NCBI GenBank assembly: GCA_012184525.1
Contig: WOFQ01000069.1
Span: 1 to 64,000, forward strand
DNA: 64,000 bases
Direction: 5' to 3'
Source: Xenoacremonium recifei
Taxonomy: Eukaryota > Ascomycota > Sordariomycetes > Hypocreales > Nectriaceae
Part shown: positions 43,094 through 55,228 of the stretch, piece after piece
Position numbering within the stretch: the first letter of the stretch is position 1
How the letters are laid out: the number at the start of each line of letters is the position of its first letter
Made by a program: the position numbers and the translations under genes
Notes under the pieces: model-generated
Told to the model about the DNA's origin: nothing
Databases searched by the model: none
The model's input: only the letters and a program-made list of their open reading frames with translations

Positions 43094-45202
43094 ATGACCG
43101 CGGGACGAATGAGCAGCAATGGAGTTGACAAGGCGAACGGCGAGATGATCCCTGGTTACTACCAGGCGTACCATTATTCCCAGGACCACTTAAGAAAGGC
43201 TCGCCCGCTCCGAATTGTCGTTATCGGTTGTGGTGTCTCAGGTATTGCTGCTGTGAAGCTATTCAAAGAGAGATTCTCCGGCCAGCCCGCACAACTAGTC
43301 ATATATGAAAAGAATGAGTCTATTGGAGGGACCTGGTTTGAGAACCGTTACCCGGGGTATAGTCTTTTTCCCCTGGTTTTTATTATATAATTTGCTTGCT
43401 GATAACCAGAATGTTGAAGTTGCTCTTGTGATGTCCCATCACACACATATAGCTTTTCTTGGGAAGATAACCCCTACTTTTCTCGCGTATATGTTGGCGC
43501 ATTGGAGCTGTACGACTATTTTACGGATCGCGCCAATGCTTATGGCGTGCCTGAATATGTCCGGCTTCGGCATCAGGTCACCGAAGCCCGTTGGAATTCG
43601 AAGACAGGCCAATATAGCCTAGCTATAAAGGATCTGATTACTGGGAGGATCTTTACCGACCAGGCAGAAGTTGTGATAAACGCAACGGGCATCTTAAAGT
43701 AAGCGCAAGTGTGACTGTTCCAATTGTGTGCGTTGTCTGGGAGCTGACATTTTTCTCCGCCCAGCTCGTGGAAGTGGCCTGACATCCCAGGTCTAGAGAG
43801 TTTTAAAGGTGTATTGCTCCATTCTGCTCATTACGACACCACGGCGAAACTCGAACATAAGGTGGTGGGTGTTATTGGCACTGGTTCTTCCGGAATCCAG
43901 ATCGTTCCCCAAGTGCAGCCGGGTGAGTCTTGAAGATAATCAAGTCTAGCGATGAAGCTTATAGGGTACTCAGTTGCGAAGCATCTACATACATTTCACC
44001 GATCTGCCACGTACGTTACTCCAGAGCTAGCCCTTGAGCTAGCACCGAAAGGCAGAGATACCGTTTACGACACAGAACAGCAGACCAAGTGGGCGCAAAA
44101 TCCTCAAGAATTCCTTGTATTTCGCAAACGAGCCACGCATGTACTGAACGCAGGCTTTGAAGTTATATACAAGGACTCTAGGGAACAAAGGGAAACACTG
44201 CAAAAGATCAAATGTCAGATGGAGCAGCGTCTGAGCAAGAAGCCAGAGTGAATTCCTAAGCTAGTTCCTAACTTCGCTTTGGGATGCCGCCGGTAAGCTT
44301 AAGTACTGCTCGCGATTAAGGAAATTATTGACCTGATGGGAAGGTTCACTCCTGGGGATGGATACCTCGAAGCTCTCTGCGAAGACAACGCGACGGTCCA
44401 CACACAAGCAATTTCCGAAGTCGTAGCAAATGGTGTCATCATGAGTGATGGAAGCCTTGTCAATCTCGACGTCCTTATATGCGCGACGGGCTTCAACACT
44501 TCATTTTTTCCTCCCTTTAAGCTTACTGGCAAAGACGGGGCAGTGCTGAACGACATTTGGACTGAGGGACCTCGAGCATATCTTGGTGTGGCTGCCGCGA
44601 AATTCCCGAACTACTTCAGTTCGTACTTCTATCATTTAACATAACGGAACTAGAGGATGGCTGACAACCTTTCTAGTGACAACGGGTCCCAATGCTCCTG
44701 CAGCCCACGGCACCTTCATCCCGTGCATTGAAGCTTACTTAAACTACGCATTCGACGCGGTCGAGAGACTAATGACAGAAAACATCAAGTCCATCACCGT
44801 GAAAGAAGAAGCAGTCGATGATTTTCAAGAACACAAGGACGATATAGTAAAGGACTTAGTGTGGACCTCCAGCTGTCGGTCATGGTAAGTATGCTTCTAG
44901 CTCTGTATCTCACGGTCCAAGATCTAACAGCACGTCAAAATAGGTACAACAACGGCACGGTTGACGGCAAAGTGTGGGGGCCGTGGCCCGGGTCGGGACC
45001 TCATTTCCTTGAATCCATTTCTCGGCCTCGTTGGGAGGACTTTAACTTTGAATATTTGACGTCCAACCGATTCCAGTATCTAGGGAATGGGAGGACATTG
45101 CGAGAGCTTGAAGGCGGCGATCTCTCATGGTTCATCTCGGATGACAAGCTTTCTCAGAAGTCAGTCAGCGAAACCAACTGGGCGCAGACGAATGGACACT
45201 AG
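43094..45202 (+). CDS. Baeyer-Villiger-type flavin monooxygenase with an in-frame TGA (possible pseudogene)
   Basis: Seven exons keep frame: 43094-43356, 43420-43698, 43765-43922, 43974-44292, 44344-44618, 44677-44884 and 44944-45202, 587 codons in all. Marks are the FAD fold VVIGCGVSGIAAVKLF, GGTWFENRYPGCSCDVP, the Baeyer-Villiger-like fingerprint FKGVLLHSAHYD (Tyr where the fingerprint has Trp), and the NADPH fold VIGTGSSGIQI. Such enzymes insert oxygen next to a ketone or oxidise heteroatoms. A single TGA at 44249-44251 cuts the conserved KPE-IPKLVPNFALGCRR segment. All splice sites are intact, so the lesion is recent, or a sequencing error, or bypassed: a 51-nt GT-AG intron at 44214-44264 would restore frame but delete conserved residues. 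The ATG at 43034 is an alternative start. Confidence 0.75.
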
Positions 45203-45844
45203 CCATTAGAATCTAGATGAAACGCAAAAGTCCCGCTTACCAATGAGCCATACGTTGCTCGCGGAGACTAGGAATGGGCTTATTCATATTACGATCTTCC
45301 GTCATAGAATGCTACTGAATTAAAAAAACAAACTTGACTGCAATTTGAGATTAAAACTGTTCTGGACTCATGCAGGGCCTGCTGGGTTCAGTTGTCAGAC
45401 GACTATCTTCAGTACGAGAATTGCGATTTTGATACTCTACTCAAGTGGACCAATGTCATTTTTGACTTTATGCTTCGTTAATGTCTATGCGCCATTACCC
45501 ATTACCGCACCTAAATGTAAGTGGGATAGCAAAATGCAAACGACGGTAAAGACTTGGAATATATAAAATGGTTGAAAACTATATGACATGATAAGCCACA
45601 TTTACAATGATGCTCATTTTGCACATTAGAAGAAACAATAAAAGTTCCCTATGACCATATTTGCTTAAATTGAGTTGAAAAACTCGCTCCGAACCTAGCT
45701 TAGCAGGTTTTTTCTAAGAAACCATACATGTGTAGTCCGCGAATTAAGGGATAGTTTTTATGAGGACAGGTCAGGTATTACTGTTCATCACAAGCCTGAT
45801 TTCAGTTAGAACTTCTTTGAACCATCCTGTGTTTCACGGCAAGT
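45203..45844. other. Convergent intergenic region
   Basis: AT-rich space between the monooxygenase and SDR 3' ends. No gene or repeat seen. Confidence 0.4.
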
Positions 45845-46963
45845 TCACCAAGCCAACCATCCACCGTCAATGACCTATTCTCTTTTTCAGAAACAGTTCA
45901 TAGAAAGGGATGCCGGTCGGTAAACACTCACGATATCAGCACCCGTCAAATAGCTACTGGCTGCGCCGGCCATCCACACCATAGTACCTCGAAGCTCGCT
46001 AGGGTCAGCAAACCGTCCTAGGAATACATAAGCATGCAACAAAAAGCGGAATCCAGTGGCCAAAACCTACCCATCGGAATTTGGGTCAGCCATTCCTTTT
46101 GCAAATCAGTGAGTGGTTCTTCGTGGCTTTCTTTGCCAGTTTGCTCCCTCATGAGAGGCGTCTTCATGAAACCAGGGCTCAAGGTATTCACCCGTATTCC
46201 TCTATTAGCCCATTCAGTAGCTAGAGAGATGCCTAGAAGTTTGACACCGGCCTTGGAAGCATTGTAAGAGGCCTGGGACTGGGGTCTCGGGGGATGCGAT
46301 GCAGCAGCACTGCACACCAATATCATTGATCCCGAAATGTCCTGTTCTAACATGTGTTTTCCGACGTGGCGAGCAAACAAAAAAGTTCCATCTAGGTTTA
46401 CGTCCATGACTTTACGCCAGGCACCAAGATCGGTAGATTCAGCGCTGCGATTAATGCAGATGCCAGCACAAGTTACCAGGACGTCGATTTGGCCAAAGTC
46501 TTCCACTATTCGGGTCACAGTTGCTTTGACATCTTGTTCTATAATCGTATTGCAGGCATACCCGCGCATTTTGCCAGCATTATTGCCTGTCTCGCGAAGG
46601 ATATGAGCTGCAACATTCTCCAACACCGAGTTGCAGGCCTTAAGATCAAGGTCCACACAGGCACTATTGGGACTCTACATCAGTCTCTAAGGTCGGGTTT
46701 TTGCAATCCTTTCATCTCACCAATTAGCTCCTGATAATGCGAATGCGATGAGACATTCTTGGCCCAAGCCCCCTGCTCCCCTAAAAAATTCATTATGTTA
46801 GTTTTGACTCCTCTTCGGAACTGCCACCGACATACCCCGTCACTTGAAGGTTAGCTAGGTTTCTTACATATAAATGAGGCACCCTTGCTACCTTACCTAG
46901 ACAATTCTTCCCTTCCAGGGAGAATATAGAGAGCACCTTCGAGGGGTCTGTAGATAGGCTCAT
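45845..46963 (-). CDS. Short-chain dehydrogenase/reductase
   Basis: Six exons on the minus strand: 46897-46963, 46836-46842, 46721-46780, 46071-46663, 45932-46017 and 45845-45874, giving 280 aa. It is a classical SDR: cofactor motif VTGGAGGLGQE, the acidic VDLDLK that favours NAD(H), CAG at the NAG position, a catalytic Ser in LVCSAAAS, the YxxxK in SYNASKAG, and the end GADIVIDGGW. It should oxidise an alcohol or reduce a carbonyl. The cofactor-binding glycine motif is put together from three exons, the middle one of just 7 nt. It lies convergent to the monooxygenase and divergent from an MFS transporter, so the three may share a pathway. Confidence 0.85.
46836..46842 (-). other. 7-nt microexon of the SDR gene
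   Basis: Exon 2 of the SDR is seven bases (TGACGGG), flanked by introns of 54 and 55 nt. With its neighbours it codes Val-Thr-Gly-Gly of the TGxxxGxG cofactor motif, so exact splicing is needed for function. Confidence 0.7.
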
Positions 46964-47775
46964 TTTGCCGGAATGAAATTAGTAGGTGGAGTTAACATGA
47001 GTAGTGTTGCACGACAACCGTTCTCCCCCCCCTATGTATACTTGGTCTTGGTCAAGGAATGAAGATCCTACCACAATGTGATAGGGCCAACCGCTAATAC
47101 AGTCTAACGGCGATCCCCGGGTCAGGCGCGGAGATCGGACGGGAAACCGCAAGGACTCGTTGCCACGTAACCATATACGACTCGTTGAGCTGAATCGTGG
47201 CTGTCTAGCTTTCCTCTGATAAATTGAACCCATTTTAGGCTAGCACGTCGCGTTCGAGGCCGACCCCCTGGGAGGGAGGCGGGGAAGCTGGCGGGCATGG
47301 CGGAAGGCGGATGACTGGGAAACTGGTTCCTCGCTCCAGAGCCTGCACTCTGTGATGAGCTGAGACAATATTCGGCTGGTCTTCAGAACTTATGTTCGGA
47401 ATCGTCCCGCGGGGCTGGCGGCCTTTTAGACAATGCTCCATACCTTTCTTCTAGTCCCGTGACAAGTCTGGATTCATCCTGCTGACGGACCTGAAACACA
47501 TGAAGATATTTAATCATTTAAATGAGATTAGAGGATTCAAGCTAGGTGGTATACCTATTTCCCCGTGGGAAAGAAATCTGGGGACGGGCATGATATTCCC
47601 AGTGGCCCAGTCATTTGGTTTTCGGCGTGCCCGTCAGGCTACTGAAAGCCGGGCATCACATGGAGTCGATATCCTAAGGAATATAAGTATCCTTTTCCAC
47701 CCGGTCTGCTCAAGAGACATCACAACCATCAACTCTGGGGACAGTAAGAGCTTCGCAGCTCTGAACTTTGACAAC
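46964..47775. other. Divergent promoter region (SDR / MFS transporter)
   Basis: About 0.8 kb between divergent starts. There is a run of eight C near 47025-47032. A plus-strand frame open from 47500 ends in non-conserved sequence and is not taken as coding. Confidence 0.4.
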
Positions 47776-49801
47776 ATGGCAGGCCCGATCGCTACCAAGC
47801 GCAACACCCATGTGGAAGCCAAGTTTAGAAAGATCCCAAACAACACCCACAACCTGTGGTGGCTCGATCCAGGTAATCCTATATCATGGAACATTGCGAT
47901 ATCTTTATATTGATGGCATATCAAACGTAGGCTTGAGAATGAATATGCTACATTGCGTCGGGCTCTGTGGCACACTTTTCTTCAATGGCTGTAGGTAATC
48001 CGGTGGACTATGTCAGGAACTGGGATTGACTGGTCAGCAGACGATGGTAGTTTGTTCAACGGGCTCCAAAGTATTGATTCTTGGCAAAAATTCTTTGACT
48101 ATCCAACTAGCAATATGCTCGGCCTGATGAACTGTGCTGGTTTCCTCCCTGGTCTCGTCGTATGCTGGCTAGCAGACTGGTTTGGCTACTATTACGGCAG
48201 ACGTCCTACTGTTTGGCTCGGATCAGTTTTTGCTGTAAGGCTGTGAACTTTTGGGCTGTTTGATTAATTGCTTGGGTCGCTGATAATTAGGTCTATAGAT
48301 CGTCGGTGCCCTCGTCATTTCTCTTGCAAATGGCCGGGGCATGTTTATCGCTGGTAGAGCTATCTTAGGCATTGGTGTTCAAGGAACGCTGGTCATGGCC
48401 CCATCTCTCCTCCAGGAGATTGCCCACCCACGATACCGGGCAAAGATTGGATCTCTCTGTTAGTATACAAGCTTTTCTTGTCCCATATTCAATCACTAAC
48501 ATGTGCTTAGATATGAGCATTTACTATGTGGCTGCAATTATATCTGCATGTGTCTGCCGGGGTACCCTGGCATTGCCCGGCAATCAGGCTTGGAGAATTC
48601 CGTGTTTTTTACAAGTTGTTGGTCCGACCTTTGTCATTGCAGCAACCATTACTTGCCCAGAATCGCCAAGGGTAAGACATAAAAAATTATTCGAAAATCT
48701 AGCCCCGCTAACAACCAACGTCTCTGAAGTGGCTCGCAAAGAGAGGCAAAGAGCAGCAAGCCCGTGCTGTCCTCGTCAAGTATCATGCTAACGGTATGGA
48801 GAATGATGAGCTAGTCGAATATGAGTTTCGAGAAATTGTAGAAGCCCTCGGTGAGGAAGAAGCCAATTCCCAAACCAAGTACAGCGATTATTTCAAGGGG
48901 ACTGGTAACAGACGTCGACTGCTCATCGTCGTGGTTGTTGCACTGGGAACCAACTGGGTCGGAAATGGCATCATTAGCTATTACCTTTCTCCTATACTAA
49001 AAACGCTTGGCCTCAACTCGACGGACCAGAATCTAGAGATCCTGATCGCCCTTCAAATTTGGAATTGTAAGATTCTCTTCCTCGTGAGCTTGCAGAATCG
49101 TACTAACGTCTTTGCCAGTCGTCATAGCGACTGTAGTCGCCATGGGGGTCGACAGAGCTGGTCGTCGGCCACTGTGGCTTATATCAACTCTTGGCATGCT
49201 TTTCTCTTTCTGCATCGTGATGGGACTATCGGCAGGCTATCAAGTAAAAGGGACCAAAACGCTTGGAGTTGCTGTTATCCCGTTCCTTTTCATCTTCAAC
49301 GGGTTTTATGATATTGCTTGGACGCCGTTGTCCTACTCGTTAGTATACTAAATTTCTTCGTTTTGTCGTGTCTTAGCTAAGCCACTTTGTAGGTACCCAG
49401 TCGAAATCTTAACCTTCTCACTCAGAACCAAAGGGCAGGCTATCTTCGTCTTCATGCAGACGCTTGGAATGTCTGTCAATCTATGGGTTAACCCAGTAGC
49501 ATTGGATGCCATTCAGTGGAAATAGTGAGTAAGAGACATTGACGAAGATTCTCTATCAGTGAAAGCTAACCTTTCTCTCAGTTATGGCGTCTACATTGCA
49601 ATCCTTTTCGGATTAGTAATTTTGATCTACTTCACCTTCCCCGAAACAAAGAATCTCACCATTGAAGAGATAGCTATCGTTTTTGATGGCGATCAAGCAA
49701 GGGGGATTACCGACGTATTAAACGCTGAAAGTGGCGGTTCGCAACAGCGTGTTAAGGGAGATAATTACGGCGCAACAGAGCACGTGTCCTTATCCAACTA
49801 G
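47776..49801 (+). CDS. MFS sugar transporter (lactose-permease-like fungal family)
   Basis: Nine exons: 47776-47872, 47931-47990, 48041-48234, 48299-48458, 48511-48671, 48730-49066, 49119-49338, 49393-49524 and 49582-49801, giving 526 aa. The sequence FFNGYDGSLFNGLQS in helix 1 and the sugar-porter marks DWFGYYYGRRP, GRAILGIGV, PESPRWL, VDRAGRRPL, YPVEIL and PETKNLTIEE fit the fungal lactose/hexose-transporter-like branch. It should sit in the plasma membrane and import a sugar or sugar-like compound by H+ symport. The second donor (GTAGGT at 47991) was chosen to give the conserved GYDGS. It is divergent from the SDR and convergent with a Zn2Cys6 regulator. Confidence 0.87.
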
Positions 49802-50036
49802 GGATGCAACCAAGATTCAGACAGTCCAGAAGGTTGAAGGTTGCGGTGTATTTCGTGTCAATCCAACGCCGTAGTACCATTGAAGACTCGCTTCCCTCAA
49901 CATGACCTTCAGGAGGTGCAGTGAACTCATCTCTGGCCCTTCATACTGTAGGAATCAGGACCAATCTTATCATTGATAGCAAAGTATTAATAGATTGAAG
50001 GTGTCAACAGAAAGGTCTGAACTCTTTCACGATGTA

Positions 50037-52191
50037 CTACATTGTGACGACTCTAAAGTTCTCGAGGAATTGCTTCCGTTGAATTATTTGCATCATCCAA
50101 ACACCAAACTCAGCAGTAGAGTTTGGCGTGCCATATGGTTGTATAGTTTGGATGACCCTACTCAAAAGTTCAGAGATATCAGGGACTAGGTCTTTAAGCA
50201 GGGGGCTTGACGATGCTATTGACAAGACCAATCCGTATGCAACCAAGCTAAAAGAAAGAGTAATTAGAGGGCTACGTGGTGCAAAACAATTTATTAGCAT
50301 CTGAGAACTCACCCTTGGACAACGACCCAGCTGTATGGGGTCTGCTGTTTGCGAAGGTAGTGCGCTATATTGATGCAACTACGACAGCTTTGAACACATA
50401 TTACGCAGTACTCCATTATACCTGGCGGGACATCTTCCTCTTGGGTGAAGGAGGTAGCATACAGAAGCCATGGGCGACTTATGATATGCTGCGCGGACCA
50501 ATATCGTAGGCGGAGCCACCCGTCGTTGACATCCACTGGTATATCATCTTCAAAGTTGGGTTTTATAAGTCCTGGAAGAGATTTATACCATATATCCAGC
50601 TGTCGGCTTAGCTCGACGCATATTCGCTCGAGAGATGGCGCTGAAAGAGCTAAAGGAGACTTCGCTGCTGTAGGTGATGCAGCGATCTCCGTTGGTGATG
50701 GGGCGAACGCGCCAGTTGTGTTTCTCGCATATAGAGTGCTGTGAATTCGGTTAAACAAACGTCTAATTGAGCAGAGAGCAAGAAACAAGGCCCCATCTCG
50801 ATCTGTAGGGCTGCTAAAGTGTGGGAATGGCATTTTGTCAACAACAAGCTCAATCCCGCTGCGCGGCAAGTGAAACTCCGCAAGAACATCACTAAATTAA
50901 TCGCAAATTAGCTTACGAGTAAGTTTAGAAACAGGGTGCACTTACGATTCATAAATATAGCATGCCCAGCATAGACGATCTATACAGGCTGCTTCCGCTG
51001 GTGTTGTGTGTTTGCCTTCATCGCTAGCACCGCTTAGTCTCGATAACCCCGACATCATGAAGGTTAATAGAACCTACCTTGCCATAATAACTTGAAGGTT
51101 GGAAGAGGCTAAGGAGACAAGTTTCCAGGCTTGAAGTGGTCTTAGTACGTATAATAAATATACGGCACAGTAGACCAACGTCAATGGAAGAGCCAACTCG
51201 AGACGAAAACAAGCTCCCCATTCCGTGACCGCTATGTGATATGCCAGAGAGAAATAATCATTACCGGCCAATGAATCCCATTGCTGGACAACTTCACCAG
51301 TTACCATCTGCGTGGCCAACTTTCCAAGTGCAAGCACCGTTAGAAAGAGAGCAGATGGAGGATCTCTGTTGACACCATCCTGCAAAACCCTTTCATAAAT
51401 GGGCATAAAGATATCTGGAGTAAGCATCGGAGCGTGAGGATAGATGAAAGAAAAGAACATTCCGACTAGCGGCTCCGTATCTTCACGATTGAACTCCAAT
51501 CTGTTAATGTCAACGCCAGAGGTGAAGGCTTGAAAGGGGAGGTCGCGGTGCGATTCAAGGCGAAGAAAGAAGTCTTCTGCATAGTTCCCGAGGAGAGCTT
51601 TCAGCTGTGGAACAGAGAACAAACTTCCAGTGGTGCTCTGGTGGCCCATTGGTATGGTAAAAGGAGTATATTCGACATCCTCTCCTCCATCTGAGTTGAC
51701 TGGTCTCGGGTCCCTCCCTGTTTCCGAGGCCGGAGGGACCTGCCAGCTACTTTGATCAGGTGGAAAATCAGTCCATGGAAGATCTTGGACAGAGCTTGCG
51801 TGATCGGCCAGTTCAGTGCTGCCAGAGAAATGATTTGATTCAGGGTTATGGTGTTGCGATGCTTTCGTTAATGAATCTATTGCTTCTGATTGCCGTAGTA
51901 CTAGCGCAGTGAGTTCATCGAGCCGACGAACCAGGTCTCCATCAGGCCGTCTTGGAATAGTTAGAAGAATACGAATCGCCAATTACATGTGCTGTCATAC
52001 CTTTCAGTGGGAACCTCCAGATACTCGCACCTATTTCCAGACTCTCTGCAAAGGCTACACGTGGGAGTATTGCCGTCACATTTCCGCTTCCTGTCTAGTA
52101 TAAGCTATATATTCTGTTGACGAGAATGTTTGACATACCTATGGCGACAGTAGTTGCACGCAATGGGTGCCCGTTTCCTTGGATAACTCAT
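50037..52191 (-). CDS. Zn2Cys6 transcription factor
   Basis: Six exons on the minus strand: 52139-52191, 52001-52090, 51078-51950, 50946-51038, 50313-50891 and 50037-50247, giving 632 aa. Splicing of the first two exons makes a perfect zinc cluster, CNYCRHRKRKC then CSLCRESGNRC, at residues 12-38. The central domain has FFSFIYPHAPMLTPDIF, a Pro/His block typical of the Fungal_trans family, then CWACYIYES and LPRSGIEL. The short intron at 51039-51077 (39 nt) is near the lower limit for fungi. It sits between the second MFS transporter and the nucleoside permease and could govern either. Confidence 0.85.
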
Positions 52192-52541
52192 AGGCTGGGT
52201 GGTAAGTCCCAGGCAAACGATGTGAATGCGGTTGGTGACTAAACTTTGAGAGAACAGCTCGAGCGCCGTCGAGTATCCCAAACCAAGCCCCGCTCACGTG
52301 CTCTGAAACTACCCAGTTTGCGGAATAGTGTCCATCATGACGCGCGGGGTTAATGTCAGAGTGCGTTCGGGGGGATAGGCTCAGTGGGTGGCAATTCCCG
52401 GTCAGAATCTGGGGACGATGAAATTCGGCGAGCATGGTGAAAAAAATGCGCGGACTTTCCTTTCTCTTGGGACATAATTATCCCGGATTCTCCAGGAATA
52501 TAAATTGTTGATCGCCTATCTTCCTAACACACACACCATGG
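52192..52541. other. Promoter of the Zn2Cys6 regulator
   Basis: 350 bp between the regulator start and the stop of the nucleoside permease. No gene; the 98-codon ORF overlapping it is in a frame different from the zinc-cluster exon. Confidence 0.35.
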
Positions 52542-53944
52542 CTAAGAGAACCGTCTAATCATCTGACCTTTCTTCGTGAGACCTCTCTTCGCTAGGTCTC
52601 CTGTCTTGCCCTTGGGTAAAACGCCAGCCCCCCCTGTGAGGCTTCCTGGTCCGAAATTTGGCTCGCTGCCGAGACTACCGAAGATGTCGCCAATATAATT
52701 GGTCGGCTTCACCCCCTTCTCGAACGTGCAGTCCCAGTTCTTAAGGATACCCTTAACGATTTCGATGCCAGCGTTATAGATATTATCTATCGCAATGCCG
52801 AACCCGTTCTGATCCTCGAGACGAAGATGATCAAATGCGGAAATTCCAGGTGGAGGTCGATCAAAATCCGAGCCTTGGGAGGAGTTAGTGGGTAATCTCC
52901 AGTTGAGGTGGTACGCTGAAGGAGAATGGGCAAAACGATCTCTTTAGAGAAAACTTACCAGTTCTCATGAGGATAATGCGTGAAAAGTCAACGAGACCCT
53001 CGATTGCCATGCGCACCATAACCTCAAGGGTGGCATTGTCTTCCTGCGCTGTCATGCAGTATTTTCCCGTACCATTGGTCCAGCTTGTGGTGGTGTTCTC
53101 AAAAGCCTCGCTAAGAAGATTGCCAGAGTAATAGACATCACTGGTCGCCGAGTCGCACTTAACAACGGAGGGCTTTTTGGTACCTGCTTTGTATACACCG
53201 ATCGTGGCGTACTTGGATCTGTATGCCGCAGCATCGGAGTTATCTGACAATTTAGCCTTGACAGCATATCCGTAGGCGATTTCACGGAGTGCTTCGTTTA
53301 GCTCGAAAACTTCAGTGCCGTAAAGAGTTGTTGGATACTGAGTTGGGTAGTAAGTGCCAAACGGTAAGTAACCGGTCGTGAAGTTTTCCGGCATCTCCCT
53401 GGCGTCGAACTCGTACTGCAGTGCCACTTGGACGGCGTACCTTGACAACGCGACGCTGCCAAGAGTCCCGTGCTTCGGATTCACGCCCGCGATGCCCGCG
53501 ATCATAAAGTACGTCTTCTTAAGATCGAACTTGTCTGAAAGGGCCATAGCCATGATTGTCGAGGCAGCGTTGATCTCAGACTCCCCCGTAGTTACTTGGC
53601 AGATCTGGTGATCTGCCGTGCAATGAACATGGGGGAACAGCATCGACAGCCCAGGCGTGGAGATGTTCTGGGCGTTGAGGTCCCCAAGACCGCTACTCGG
53701 CAAATTCTCATACCAGATGGCTGCCTCTGGGTCAAACTGGTCTTTGTTAGCGACCGAACTGTGGCAGTAAGGGTGACTAGAACACTATGAGAAGCAGAGG
53801 ATATTGAGATCAGGTGCATACCATGCTGATAATGAAAACTTTCGGGGCGATCTTGTGATGCCCAGGGTTTCTTTCTACTGCGGCCGAGCTCACGAATTGA
53901 CAACCAGCCAGTAGGGCAGGCATTGCCCAGGAGAAAACTCGCAT
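52542..53944 (-). CDS. Purine nucleoside permease (NUP family), with signal peptide
   Basis: Three exons on the minus strand: 53822-53944, 52959-53736 and 52542-52873, giving 410 aa. It starts with a signal peptide (MRVFSWAMPALLAGC and onwards), then KVFIISMFDPEAAIWYENL, LFPHVHCTADHQICQVTTGE, YFMIAGIAGVNPKHGTLGS and ELNEALREIA, the block order of the fungal NUP family. RTGSDFDRPPPG across the last intron is also conserved. Members were described as nucleoside permeases but have the nucleoside-phosphorylase fold and are secreted or membrane-attached; transport versus hydrolysis is unsettled. The C-terminal tail (after NYIGDIFGS) is basic and Gly/Lys-rich, longer than usual. Substrate is presumed purine nucleoside. 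Confidence 0.87.
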
Positions 53945-55228
53945 CTTTGCGATCTTTTGTGGCCAGAAGGCTCAACGGTTTACAACGGTTCCAGCTGAAG
54001 ACGGTGGTGAGGGTGGTGAGAAACGCCTATCCCGAAGAGTCGAAGAGTCCTCGACGCTGCCAATGAGAGGTCGTCTGAAGCTAACTGATTCCTCACAGGG
54101 GGGAGAAAAAAGAGCGAGGAAATCAGGTACGGGATCGACATAAGAATTTAAGCATTCTGCAAGGGACACACGAGTCGGGGATGCGGTGTGGCTGTATCCT
54201 ACGACGCTGTTTACCCAGTGTCATGAGGGAGCCTCGAACGCCATTATTGAGCGACGGAAAAGCCTTCCAGCATCAACCTGGAACTCGGCGAGCACCGCGT
54301 GGGTCGTGGACCTCGGAGATGACGGGTTGTAACTCACTTTGGAAGGTTGAAGGCTTATCTCTATAGGTATTGACGATTGTAGATCTAGAAGCAGCAAGTC
54401 CGTAGATAACGGATAACTAAAACTTGATTGACTGGGGAAATTCCTTCTTAGCGTGGCAATCCAAGCATTGGAGCTCGGTGCAGAGCCGGTTACCGGCTTA
54501 GCGTTCGTCAGTTCAGAGCTCAAAGGACCCGTCGATCCTGATAAGGAACGGGGCCGTAGTCCTGGCCAACACAAAGTTGAATTACGGCCTAGGAATCGTG
54601 AATTTGTGCCGCGTCACGTACGCATTGTTATTTGCATTCGTCTCGTAACGGATTGCTCCGTACTTAATCTCTTCATGACCATAAGCCCAAGGAAGATGAG
54701 CAGAGCGGAGGCCTTAGATAAACTTCGAAGCCAATCCCGCAAGTCACGCGACCGAGCCTGGAAGATAGTTTGATCCATTTTCAGCGTGAAGGATTCCAAC
54801 TACAGAGGCTCACCATCACATATCATTTAATATGACGACCGGTGTTTAATTAATATAACCTTATTCTACGAGAGTAAGCACTAAAAGAATTGCAAGCTCA
54901 AGTTATTGCAGAAGGACAATGTCAGAAAAAGACCCAATCTCCTCCAGCCACCTCGGCACGCCATGCTGTGTGACCGTGCTGGATATCTTGTTCTATGAAG
55001 ACAGCCCGACAGAAAACACCAGTTGGACTTGTCTCAGCTTCCGTACTTTGCACCAGTCCCACCGAGCTCTCAGACCTGGAAGAGCAAGGAAGCTGCGCTG
55101 ATATGTTCCCTCATTATTCATCAACTTTCCAAAGCTACCCTAAACAACCCCGAAGGTATAGAGCAGCTGACAACCTCAAATTAGACACCCCCGGCTATCT
55201 TACCAAATCCTTCATCAAACTTTCTTCT
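53945..55228. other. Intergenic region, 1.3 kb
   Basis: Upstream of the nucleoside permease and downstream of the P450. ORFs of up to 117 codons occur on both strands but overlap each other and show no motif. Nothing else seen. Confidence 0.4.
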
